10,793 bases of DNA from a bacterium (GTDB lineage Bacteria > Chlamydiota > Chlamydiia > Chlamydiales > SM23-39): positions 1 through 10,793 of the forward strand of contig JAKAFF010000027.1 in NCBI GenBank assembly GCA_021818045.1, in the 5' to 3' direction. This document shows, piece after piece, positions 1 through 6,425 of this stretch. A program made the position numbers and the translations under genes. Each line of letters starts with the position of its first letter. Position 1 is the stretch's first letter. The notes below the pieces were generated by a model that was not told the origin of the DNA, did not search any database, and worked only from the letters and a program-made list of their open reading frames with translations.

Positions 1-191
1 ACTGTCATCTGTTTATCGCCCCGGTTAACAAAACCTTCAAAGTCCTCGTAATAGGTATTGTATATAATATTGGGTCACTTACGATAGATAAATTCCGCCA
101 GCTTTCGCGTTGCCCAAAACCAACTTTTGAATTCATTTGTGTATACCACCCGCTCTTTCATCCGCGACCATGAGTGATCCTTGTTTGCCTG
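1..191 (-). pseudogene. Possible decayed gene fragment with an in-frame stop
   Basis: On the minus strand one frame stays open from 191 to 78, meets a TGA at 77-75, and then stays open again to the window edge (24 more codons). The first part contains a possible ATG at 161 beginning MKERVVYTNEFKSWFW, rich in aromatic and charged residues; the second part contains YYEDFEGFVNRGDKQ. A TAG at 194-192 closes the frame upstream. The composition looks protein-like, which suggests a gene broken by a stop codon and cut by the window edge, but the stretch is too short to rule out chance. I do not recognise a family. If it is not a pseudogene, then 1-259 is simply the upstream region of the MOMP-like gene. 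Confidence 0.2.
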
Positions 192-209
192 CTAGTAGCC
201 CGAATCATC

Positions 210-236
210 TTGTCATATTGTATTGCACAATGCTAC
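210..236 (+). promoter_or_regulatory. Weak candidate promoter for the MOMP-like gene
   Basis: TTGTCA (210-215) could be a -35 box, and TGCTAC (231-236) a poor -10 box with a short 15-base spacer. An inverted repeat, ATTGT (217-221) and ACAAT (227-231), lies in the spacer and could be an operator. The boxes match the consensus only partly. This is the best-placed candidate near the start codon, but the call is tentative. Confidence 0.2.
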
Positions 237-248
237 CCTCTTGATGAA

Positions 249-254
249 CGGAGG
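249..254 (+). promoter_or_regulatory. Strong Shine-Dalgarno site of the MOMP-like gene
   Basis: CGGAGG lies five bases before the ATG at 260. It is among the clearest ribosome binding sites in the window; most other genes here have weak or no such site. It fixes the start of the MOMP-like gene at 260, even though this leaves an unusually long segment before the hydrophobic part of the signal peptide. It also suggests strong translation, as expected for an abundant surface protein. Confidence 0.75.
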
Positions 255-259
255 TATCT

Positions 260-1420
260 ATGAAGATAGAGTCGATTGTGAGCACAGCAAACAATTCCAC
301 ATTTAAGCTACGAGAGAATTACCGAGAAGTTGTAAAACGTCCTCAGCGTAGTACGAGTCTCATACGATGTTTGACGCGCTTAAAATTTACTGCGATGGGC
401 ATGATTGCAATTGGTGCCACGGCTTCTGTATTTGCTCAATCGGTCAGTCCCAAATCAGAGCGTCCTCTCCAGAGCGATTTACAACCCGCCCCATACTTAA
501 AAAGTGCAAGAGCAGAGACCTCGGGCTGGGATGTCGCGTTTTTTACAGCATTTAATGAGTATTACATTTCGCAAGATGGGATGGTTTTAGCCAATAAAGC
601 GGATCTGTCTTCATTGGGCGCAACTGTTTATGGTCTTGATCCAGTAGTATTGGACGCCACATATCGTCCTGGGTTCAATGTGGGAGTTACAGTAAACACC
701 CCATTTGATGACTGGGTAGTGACAGCTGATTACCTTTGGGTTAGGTGGCACGCATCTGGAGGTGCATCTGCTATAGCGCCCGACTATCTATATGCCGTTA
801 CCACTAATAGTTCGTTCAATACCTCCTTGTCTTCATTGAATGCCAATTGGAAAGTGGGAATGGATCTCGGTACCTGCAGCGTTTCTAACCCCTTTTATTT
901 GCGGAGAAGATGGGTCTTAGAGCCTATGTTTGGGCTCATGGGTGGGCGAATTCGTCAATACTTTCATACCAGTGCAAATGATCTAGCCGATGATGCTGTC
1001 ATCCAGATGTCGCTAAAATCCAATTCATGGGTATTGGGTCCTTTTGCGGGATTTGAGAGTCGTTGGTTATTCGGTTGGGGATTTTCTTTGTTTGGAAACA
1101 TGAGTATCAGTTCCCTGTATACTCACTATACTACATTAAGTTTGAAGGATGAAAGTTCAAGCTCCGGTAGAATTGTGGGAAGTTTATCTGGTAGTAACGC
1201 CGTTCACCCCTACATCGATGCCGGAATAGGTGTAAAATGGGGGTCGTTCTATCATTGCAATAGATACTATCTAGGCCTAAGTGCTGTGTATAACTTCATG
1301 ACATTTTTTGCACAAAACCAGATGATGCCATTTTTGCAAAACACAAATGTCGTGCCCTCTTATGCACCAGGAGACCTTTATATGCACGGCGTTTCTATTG
1401 AAGGTTCATTGATGTTTTAG
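260..1420 (+). CDS. MOMP-like outer-membrane beta-barrel protein (Lpg1974-type)
   Basis: Predicted 386-residue outer-membrane barrel, probably a porin or surface protein. Residues 43-59 form a hydrophobic signal-peptide core followed by a plausible cleavage site at VFAQS (57-61). The mature part shows alternating aromatic and polar residues typical of beta strands, segments such as TADYLWVR and EPMFGLMGGRIRQYF that resemble the Legionella MOMP (Lpg1974) family, and a final Phe, the usual signal for barrel insertion. Only two cysteines (C206, C333) follow the signal peptide, far fewer than in classical chlamydial MOMP. About 42 basic, polar residues precede the hydrophobic core, which is long; a TTG at codon 38 would give a more normal signal peptide but lacks a ribosome site, whereas ATG 260 has CGGAGG. 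The gene is AT-richer than its neighbours. The family call rests on recall of motifs, not on alignment. Confidence 0.68.
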   Translation: MKIESIVSTANNSTFKLRENYREVVKRPQRSTSLIRCLTRLKFTAMGMIAIGATASVFAQSVSPKSERPLQSDLQPAPYLKSARAETSGWDVAFFTAFNEYYISQDGMVLANKADLSSLGATVYGLDPVVLDATYRPGFNVGVTVNTPFDDWVVTADYLWVRWHASGGASAIAPDYLYAVTTNSSFNTSLSSLNANWKVGMDLGTCSVSNPFYLRRRWVLEPMFGLMGGRIRQYFHTSANDLADDAVIQMSLKSNSWVLGPFAGFESRWLFGWGFSLFGNMSISSLYTHYTTLSLKDESSSSGRIVGSLSGSNAVHPYIDAGIGVKWGSFYHCNRYYLGLSAVYNFMTFFAQNQMMPFLQNTNVVPSYAPGDLYMHGVSIEGSLMF

Positions 1421-1423
1421 CGC

Positions 1424-1510
1424 CTTATATATATAAGAAATAGTGGCGTTTGAGCTGCGCGGCAACGTGTCGCTTGTACAACGCCATTTACGGAACCTCC
1501 GCAAAAAAAA
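1424..1510. terminator. Convergent intergenic region with inverted repeats; possible two-way terminator
   Basis: The gap between the convergent MOMP-like gene and the 1521-2504 gene contains three elements. A 14-base perfect palindrome, CTTATATATATAAG, lies at 1424-1437. A stem-forming repeat, TGGCGTT (1444-1450) with AACGCCA (1480-1486), encloses a second short stem, GCGGC (1460-1464) with GTCGC (1469-1473). A run of eight A lies at 1503-1510, which reads as eight T just after the minus-strand stop codon. None is a textbook terminator, because no GC-rich stem is followed directly by a T run. The nested stem is the most likely stop for either transcript. Confidence 0.3.
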
Positions 1511-1520
1511 CCATGGAGCT

Positions 1521-2504
1521 CTAACAAACAAACCTATCAATGAGATAAAGTCGGGGCGCCTCTTCAAGTACGACCGCATCGGTCGCCTGCAAGATGCGCC
1601 CCCTCTCTTTCGCACTCTTACGGACTCGAAATTGCCGGATACCTTTTGGCAAATCCAATAAAACATCTCCAGGAGTATCCGCATGTATGTTGACGCGCCG
1701 CAATGTTTTCTTGGACCATTCTAGATCGATAGTGCCAATACCTGGCGCTTTAAGCCCAGTCATCCTACCACAATCTAGGGGAATCGGCAAACGGGGCAGA
1801 AACTGTAAGCGTCTTTCAATTTGTTGGAAAAAAAGCGAGCGAACCATCTTCGCTCCTTCTTGCAAAAGAAAAAATCGATCTCCCGCCACCTCCTCTTTGC
1901 AACAGATGCCTTGATGCTGATCGTCTATAAGGCGAGGAGAGAGGATCCCTTTAAAGGCGGCCATAAAAAAAAGCTGCAGCGAGGAATAGAGGTCGCTGCG
2001 AGAAGGGGGCAATTCTAATAAACGTGCCGTGCCGCTTAAAGGTTGCGGCGCAATGAAAGGGATCTTTTGCCCTAAACAAAATAGGGCGGGCAAAAATTCG
2101 CGCGGATCGCAGCGCCTTTGCACAAAATCCCAATCTTGCGCTTTGTGATTTCCAAGAGATAACTTTTCGCAAAGAGCATTCTCCTTAAACCGCGTTGCAA
2201 AGGGGAAAAACTGGGAAAAGGATGGGCCTTTTTCTGCAATGATGTCAAATCCCCCCTCTTTCCCTGTGATTTTGAGACGAAAATAGCCGTCTTTGCCCTT
2301 TCCAAACACGCGGATGCAATTTTTCTCTAAATCTTGCTCTACGGTAAAGGGTTGCACGGGCCCTTGTATGGGAAGAGGGATAGAGTGTCCCTCGATCGAT
2401 AAAAGCGTTGGATAGACGATCACCTCCGAACACGTTCCTGGAATGACACAGGTCACCCCTGCAACATGAGAGTAGGGACAAAGTTTTTGCGCAATTTGAA
2501 TCAT
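1521..2504 (-). CDS. Unrecognised 327-residue protein, possibly related to the C-terminal part of GH95-type enzymes
   Basis: I do not recognise this protein with certainty. No signal peptide or membrane helix is evident, so it is probably cytoplasmic. It contains many cysteines (11, including C200-C201) and a beta-rich look at both ends. The C-terminal stretch from about 257 to 295 (GTIDLEWSKKTL, then VLLDLPKG) recalls the closing beta-sandwich of large glycoside hydrolases such as family 95, where similar strands read as a ligand-free wall. That resemblance is weak and comes from memory. The start codon overlaps the mtaB stop by four bases (ATGA), so the two genes are very likely translated from one message. 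A GC-rich hairpin at 2516-2530 sits just upstream of the start. No catalytic motif is visible. Confidence 0.6.
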   Translation of the reverse strand: MIQIAQKLCPYSHVAGVTCVIPGTCSEVIVYPTLLSIEGHSIPLPIQGPVQPFTVEQDLEKNCIRVFGKGKDGYFRLKITGKEGGFDIIAEKGPSFSQFFPFATRFKENALCEKLSLGNHKAQDWDFVQRRCDPREFLPALFCLGQKIPFIAPQPLSGTARLLELPPSRSDLYSSLQLFFMAAFKGILSPRLIDDQHQGICCKEEVAGDRFFLLQEGAKMVRSLFFQQIERRLQFLPRLPIPLDCGRMTGLKAPGIGTIDLEWSKKTLRRVNIHADTPGDVLLDLPKGIRQFRVRKSAKERGRILQATDAVVLEEAPRLYLIDRFVC

Positions 2505-3739
2505 ATTTGTCCAATGAGCCCATCGGGCTCGTTGCCAATGAGAGTCACTTCGACAAGATCATTGGGTTTGTAGTGGGCAGATGGGACCCAGACCCGCAAA
2601 AAATTGGGGGTATGGCCTGCGATAAAGCCGGCCTTGGTCTCATTTTCTAAAAGCACTTCCATCTTGCGCCCTAAAAAATGGTTCCGCAGTTCAAATGCGC
2701 TCCTTTCGGCAAGGCGCAAAAGCTCTTGCTTGCGCCGCTGCAACACATCGGCCGCAACTTGGTTCGGATAGAGCGCTGCACGAGTTCTCTTTCTTCGGCT
2801 ATAGGGAAACATGTGCACTTTTGCAAACTGCACTTTTTCGATTAAATCGAGCGTTTCCGCAAAATCGGCCTCCGTCTCTCCCGGAAACCCGACGATGACA
2901 TCCGTTGTCACAGTAAAATCGGCAAGATTTTTTCTCATGCGATCTACAGTGTCCATAAAAATTTGCCGCGTATATTTTCGATTCATCCTTTTGAGCGTCA
3001 CATTAGAGCCTGCTTGCAAGACAATGTGCATGCTGGGACACGTCGTTTGTCCCTCAATGATCGCCCGAGCTAACTCCTCGCCAATTTCATCTGGGTCAAT
3101 GGAGGAGATGCGCAATCTTTTCAATCCAGCAACTGCATCTACAGCGCGCACGAGATCTGCTAGAGTGCCGCCTCCATCAAAATCCCCCACATTGATGCCG
3201 GTAATGACGACCTCTTTATAGCCGTTCGCAACAAGCCCTTCTACCTCTTTGACCACCTCGTGAATGGGGCGCGAGCGCGAGCGTCCGCGAACGTAGGGAA
3301 TGATGCAATAGGTGCAAAATGAGTTGCACCCATCTTGTACTTTGACAAAGGCACGCGTGTGCGCATCAAAGGCTTCAATGTTGAACTCGGGGAGATTTTC
3401 TTCCTCAGGAAAGAGCTGACCTATGAGCTCCTCTTTTTCCGCATTGGGCACAATCTGAATTCGGCTATCCATTTGCAAAAGCGCATCACGAGCACTTTCC
3501 GCCATACAACCGGTCACCACCACTTTGGCACGAGAATGTTCCTTTAAAAGGGCGCGGATCTGGTGCCGAGAAGAGCTATCTGCCCCTTCCGTCACCGTGC
3601 AGGTATTCACAATGCAAAGCTCAGCCTCTTCCCCTGCTCCCGCTGGCAAATAGCCCAATTTGCGGAGCTGATCTGCATAGCCTTGCGACTCGTATTGGTT
3701 CGTCCGGCACCCTAAAGTGACCACTTTAAATTTTCGCAT
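2501..3739 (-). CDS. mtaB: tRNA t6A37 methylthiotransferase (MtaB, radical SAM)
   Basis: MtaB turns t6A into ms2t6A at position 37 of tRNAs reading ANN codons, using two 4Fe-4S clusters and S-adenosylmethionine. The 412-residue protein has the full family layout. The N-terminal methylthiotransferase domain has cluster cysteines C11 (in TLGCRTNQYES, the form typical of MtaB rather than MiaB), C47 and C78. The radical SAM domain carries CNSFCTYC with C138, C142 and C145. A C-terminal TRAM-like RNA-binding region spans about 355-412. The ATG at 3739 is chosen because homologues begin close to this point; a longer reading from a TTG at 3775 would add 12 residues overlapping the promoter. No Shine-Dalgarno site is evident. 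Small deviations are LQAGS instead of the common LQSGS, and YSRRKRT where YSxRxGT is usual. Confidence 0.93.
   Translation of the reverse strand: MRKFKVVTLGCRTNQYESQGYADQLRKLGYLPAGAGEEAELCIVNTCTVTEGADSSSRHQIRALLKEHSRAKVVVTGCMAESARDALLQMDSRIQIVPNAEKEELIGQLFPEEENLPEFNIEAFDAHTRAFVKVQDGCNSFCTYCIIPYVRGRSRSRPIHEVVKEVEGLVANGYKEVVITGINVGDFDGGGTLADLVRAVDAVAGLKRLRISSIDPDEIGEELARAIIEGQTTCPSMHIVLQAGSNVTLKRMNRKYTRQIFMDTVDRMRKNLADFTVTTDVIVGFPGETEADFAETLDLIEKVQFAKVHMFPYSRRKRTRAALYPNQVAADVLQRRKQELLRLAERSAFELRNHFLGRKMEVLLENETKAGFIAGHTPNFLRVWVPSAHYKPNDLVEVTLIGNEPDGLIGQI
2516..2530 (-). promoter_or_regulatory. GC-rich hairpin just upstream of the 1521-2504 gene start
   Basis: GAGCCC, a three-base loop, and GGGCTC form a perfect 6-bp stem at the end of mtaB, eleven bases before the downstream ATG at 2504. 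In the transcript it lies immediately before the weak ribosome site (TTGGA). It could slow ribosomes or limit access to the downstream start, so that the second gene is translated mainly by ribosomes finishing mtaB. It lies in coding sequence, so the role is inference. Confidence 0.35.
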
Positions 3740-3746
3740 GCAATAT

Positions 3747-3775
3747 ATTATGCCACTGCCTTTGCAAAAAACCAA
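3747..3775 (-). promoter_or_regulatory. Sigma70-like promoter of mtaB
   Basis: On the minus strand, TTGGTT (3775-3770) and CATAAT (3752-3747) are separated by 17 bases. The -10 box matches five of six consensus bases and the -35 box three. Only seven bases lie between the -10 box and the mtaB ATG, so transcription would start at or next to the initiation codon, giving a leaderless or nearly leaderless message. This agrees with the absence of a ribosome binding site. It overlaps the oppositely oriented marC promoter. Confidence 0.5.
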
Positions 3776-3790
3776 GCACTAGGATACAAT
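3762..3790 (+). promoter_or_regulatory. Sigma70-like promoter of the marC-type gene
   Basis: TTGCAA (3762-3767) and TACAAT (3785-3790) are separated by exactly 17 bases. This is the best promoter match in the window, with only one or two mismatches in each box. The expected start of transcription near 3797 leaves a leader of about 30 bases, with a short AGG ribosome site at 3815-3817, eight bases before the ATG. Confidence 0.6.
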
Positions 3791-3825
3791 CGGCTCCCAT
3801 TAACGATTTTTTTTAGGTATATTTT

Positions 3826-4449
3826 ATGAACGTAGCTCCAGATGCCGGCTTTTTCACTATTGCAGCCGCCATTTTTTTCGTCATCAATGCAACAGGTCAA
3901 ATCCCCCTCTTTTTGGCCCTGCTTGCCCGCTTTGATCAAAAAAGACAGCTCATCATTATCACCCGCGAGCTCCTCGTCGCGCTTGCGATCCTACTCATTT
4001 TTACATTCTTCGGAGATGGGGTCTTGCGAGTTTTAGGGATCACCCGCCCCATCATTGCCATTGCAGGCGGCGTCCTTCTTTTCTTAATCTCTTTGACCAT
4101 GATTTTCCCCAAAACTGTGGCCGATAGCAATGAGAAGGCGACCCTCCATGAACCCATGATCATCCCCTTGGCCATTCCTGTCATCACGGGACCTGGAGCC
4201 ATTACGACCGTGATGCTTTATGCCCATGAGACGGGGGATGCCTTCATGGTCGCAGGGGCCACGATTGCCGCGTGGGTCCCCTCCCTTATCATTTTGCTTT
4301 TGGGCTCCTACATTAAGCAGCTTTTAGGAGAAAAAGGGCTCATTGCGGTAGAGAGGTTAGGTGGGATGCTCGTCTGCTTGATCGGCGTGCAGATGCTCAC
4401 AAGCGGCGCTTTACTGTTAGTAAGAGAATATTTTCATATCGCGAGCTAG
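3826..4449 (+). CDS. MarC/YhgN family (UPF0056) inner-membrane protein
   Basis: A 207-residue integral membrane protein of the MarC family. Six hydrophobic helices can be placed at about 10-33, 44-65, 69-93, 111-132, 140-162 and 175-199, the usual number and length for the family. The hallmark PLAIPVITGPGAITT lies at 114-128, just inside helix four. The biochemical role of this family is unsettled; the name comes from an E. coli locus once linked to multiple antibiotic resistance, and that link was later disputed. Chlamydia carries a member annotated yhgN. The gene stands alone behind its own promoter, divergent from mtaB, and its last 33 bases overlap the end of radC on the other strand, so no intergenic terminator exists. 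Confidence 0.88.
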   Translation: MNVAPDAGFFTIAAAIFFVINATGQIPLFLALLARFDQKRQLIIITRELLVALAILLIFTFFGDGVLRVLGITRPIIAIAGGVLLFLISLTMIFPKTVADSNEKATLHEPMIIPLAIPVITGPGAITTVMLYAHETGDAFMVAGATIAAWVPSLIILLLGSYIKQLLGEKGLIAVERLGGMLVCLIGVQMLTSGALLLVREYFHIAS

Positions 4450-5112
4450 CCCCCCGGTCCTCCAAAGGGAGACAAACCGCCCTGACCCCACGATAAGATG
4501 GTCGGCAAGCTCAATGCCAACGAGCTTGCCGGCAGCCTCTAACAGTTTGGTGATTTGCAAATCACTTTGAGAGGGTTCTGGATGACCAGATGGGTGGTTG
4601 TGCGCCACAATCAAGCTGTGCGCTCGATGCTGGATCGCTACGTGAAAAATTTCTCGAGGGTGCATGAGTAGCTCCGTCAAAGTCCCCTTCGCAATCATCT
4701 CTCGATGAATGCACTCTCGGCGCACATTGCGCAGCACCACCATGAGAACTTCAACCGACTGGCTCATTAATTCCGATTGGATCAAGGAATATACCGCTTC
4801 AGGAGAGTAAAGAGGCGTGCGAGACGGCCCCTCTTCAAGTCTTTGAAATAAAGAAAAGGCCGCTTTTAATTGGATGGCTTTGGCCTCTCCGATCCCGTTT
4901 ACTTTGCGCAAGTCGATCAAACTTGCCTCTGCCAGCTTCTTCAGCGATCCAAATTGCTTGAGTAAATCGGCAGCAAGTTCCAGTACAGAGCGCTTTTGGG
5001 TTCCATGGCCAAGCAAAATGGCCAATAACTCCACACTCGAAAGCGCTTGCGCCCCCAAGCGGGTCAAGCGCTCTCGGGGTCGCTCTTCTACTGGCAACTC
5101 TTTTAAGCTCAT
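4417..5112 (-). CDS. radC: RadC family protein (JAB/JAMM domain)
   Basis: A 231-residue RadC (UPF0758) protein. It has the conserved opening SLKELPVEERPRERL, a helix-hairpin-helix segment around VNGIGEAKA (71-79), and the JAMM metal-binding signature HNHPSGHPEPSQSD with H171, H173, S181 and D184 in the expected spacing. JAMM domains in other families are zinc proteases; no activity is firmly established for RadC, and its old link with DNA repair has been questioned. The ATG at 5112 is chosen because homologues start here. An upstream extension to 5196 would lie inside hflX. The start overlaps the hflX stop by four bases (ATGA), making radC the last gene of the five-gene operon. Its 3' end runs 33 bases into marC on the opposite strand. 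Confidence 0.92.
   Translation of the reverse strand: MSLKELPVEERPRERLTRLGAQALSSVELLAILLGHGTQKRSVLELAADLLKQFGSLKKLAEASLIDLRKVNGIGEAKAIQLKAAFSLFQRLEEGPSRTPLYSPEAVYSLIQSELMSQSVEVLMVVLRNVRRECIHREMIAKGTLTELLMHPREIFHVAIQHRAHSLIVAHNHPSGHPEPSQSDLQITKLLEAAGKLVGIELADHLIVGSGRFVSLWRTGGLARDMKIFSY
4501..4533. repeat. Strong hairpin inside the end of radC, 51 bases past the marC stop
   Basis: Two 12-base arms, 4501-4512 and 4522-4533, are inverted copies of each other except for one position, which is a G-T wobble on the plus strand, and are separated by a nine-base loop. The arms read GTCGGCAAGCTC and GAGCTTGCCGGC. On the plus strand it forms 51 bases beyond the marC stop and could end or protect that transcript, although no T run follows. 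It encodes part of RadC (about GKLVGIELAD), so chance and codon constraint are alternatives. Confidence 0.45.
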
Positions 5113-6425
5113 GGTATTACAAAATGCGACACCTTGCGTTCCCAATGATGGGGAACTTCGACTTCCAATAAGATGTCGTTTTCTTCGTATTCGCAACAGA
5201 GCACCTTCCCCTCCTTCATGATCTCGCTTACAAGGACGTAATGGCTTTGAGGGACCCGTAGATGCAGCACTTTTCTCAAAGCCGAAATTTCTTTGAGCAT
5301 TTGATCTGTCAAATCATCAAAGCCACGGCTTTCTAAAGCTGAAATTTCTACCGTTTTCGGAAAACGGACTCGCAATTTATGGATCATCGAGCGGTTTTGG
5401 CATTGATCGATCTTGTTGAGTAGGGTGATCATGGGGTGTTTTTCTGAGCCGAGCTCTTTGAGTACTGCCAAAGTAGCCTCGGCTTGCTCGATTGCTTGAG
5501 GGTGGCTGACATCGATGACATGCAGCAAGATGTCTGCTTGCATCGCCTCTTCCAAAGTACTTCTAAATGCCGCGACTAACTGGTGCGGGGTTTTGCGGAT
5601 AAATCCTACGGTATCGATGAGCAAAATGGCTTGCCGATTGGGCAATACGTATTTGCGCGTAGTGGGATCTAGGGTTGCAAATAGTTTGTCTTCAACCAAC
5701 ACATCGGCATCGGTCAGAGCCCTCATCAGGGTCGATTTTCCGGCATTTGTGTAGCCGATAATAGCAAAAGTGGGGATCTGCGTGCGCTCCCTTAGGCGCC
5801 TTTGCGTCTGTCTTTGCTTACGAATCATCGCCAGATCTTTTTGCAATCTTTCGATGTGGGCTCGGATGATCCGCTTATCGAGCTCAATCTGCTTTTCCCC
5901 CTCCCCTTTGACAGCGCCGCCACTCGCGCCGCCCGATCGTTGTCGATGTAGGTGAGACCAGAGCCTTTTTAAGCGCGGCATCTGATATCGATAGTTTGCA
6001 AGTTCTATTTGAATCTTAGCTTCGCGGGTTTTCGCCCTTTGAGCAAAGACCCCTAAAATGAGCTCCGTTCGATCCACTACGACGCGCTCGATGAGTTTTT
6101 CTAAGTTTCTTTGCTGCTGCGGAGAGATCTCATCGTCAAAAACGACTACATCGCAGTGTTGGTCGATGCATATTTGGCGAATCTCTTCCACTTTGCCGGT
6201 GCCAATAAAGGTCGCAGCTTCATACTTGCGAATGGGACATGGCAATTTCAATACCGTTTCTAAACCGTAGGTACTTCCCAAACTTGCCAATTCATCCAAA
6301 AGCTTAAGACACTCTCCCGGATCCCCCTGATATGTCCCCACCAGTAGAGCTCTTCGCTCATTGGGCCCTAAATCTTGCAAGCGGCCTTGCCCTGTTTTAG
6401 GTTGCACTTGTGCTACTTCGTGCAT
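5109..6425 (-). CDS. hflX: GTPase HflX, ribosome-associated
   Basis: HflX is a translational GTPase-like protein that binds the 50S subunit and splits or rescues stalled ribosomes under stress. The 438-residue product has the N-terminal HflX domain (about 25-175) ending in the glycine-rich linker GGASGGAVKGEGEKQ, a coiled segment (185-215), and a GTPase domain with G1 GYTNAGKS (224-231), G2 TTR (255-257), G3 DTVGF (271-275), G4 NKID (337-340) and G5 SAL (362-364). A C-terminal domain completes the usual length. The ATG at 6425 is preceded by GGAG (6434-6431) at five bases, which supports this start despite a 13-base overlap with the upstream hydrolase gene. Adjacency to the PhnP-like gene matches the order I recall in Chlamydia. 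Confidence 0.95.
   Translation of the reverse strand: MHEVAQVQPKTGQGRLQDLGPNERRALLVGTYQGDPGECLKLLDELASLGSTYGLETVLKLPCPIRKYEAATFIGTGKVEEIRQICIDQHCDVVVFDDEISPQQQRNLEKLIERVVVDRTELILGVFAQRAKTREAKIQIELANYRYQMPRLKRLWSHLHRQRSGGASGGAVKGEGEKQIELDKRIIRAHIERLQKDLAMIRKQRQTQRRLRERTQIPTFAIIGYTNAGKSTLMRALTDADVLVEDKLFATLDPTTRKYVLPNRQAILLIDTVGFIRKTPHQLVAAFRSTLEEAMQADILLHVIDVSHPQAIEQAEATLAVLKELGSEKHPMITLLNKIDQCQNRSMIHKLRVRFPKTVEISALESRGFDDLTDQMLKEISALRKVLHLRVPQSHYVLVSEIMKEGKVLCCEYEENDILLEVEVPHHWERKVSHFVIP

Noticed and set aside
63..68. Perfect TATAAT on the plus strand upstream of the MOMP-like gene
   Set aside because: No -35-like box lies 16-18 bases upstream, the surrounding sequence is simple AT repeat, and it would imply a leader of about 185 bases. 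It remains possible but unsupported.
1491..1510. CGGA-ACC-TCCG stem next to eight A, considered as a terminator
   Set aside because: On the plus strand it is followed by A, not T; on the minus strand the T run comes before the stem. Neither orientation has the correct order.
2811..3221. 136-codon plus-strand open frame opposite mtaB
   Set aside because: It is antisense to well-conserved mtaB codons, has no ribosome site and its translation is a serine- and arginine-rich shadow.
3256..3296. Repetitive GCGAGCGCGAGCG-like sequence considered as a repeat element
   Set aside because: It encodes the Arg-Ser run RGRSRSRP in MtaB, a usual position for basic residues after the radical SAM motif.
3740..3775. 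Twelve-codon N-terminal extension of MtaB from a TTG
   Set aside because: The added residues do not resemble MtaB starts and cover the promoter boxes; the ATG at 3739 leads directly into the conserved KVVTLGC opening.
5113..5196. 28-residue N-terminal extension of RadC
   Set aside because: It lies wholly inside hflX in another frame, and the conserved RadC opening begins at the ATG at 5112.
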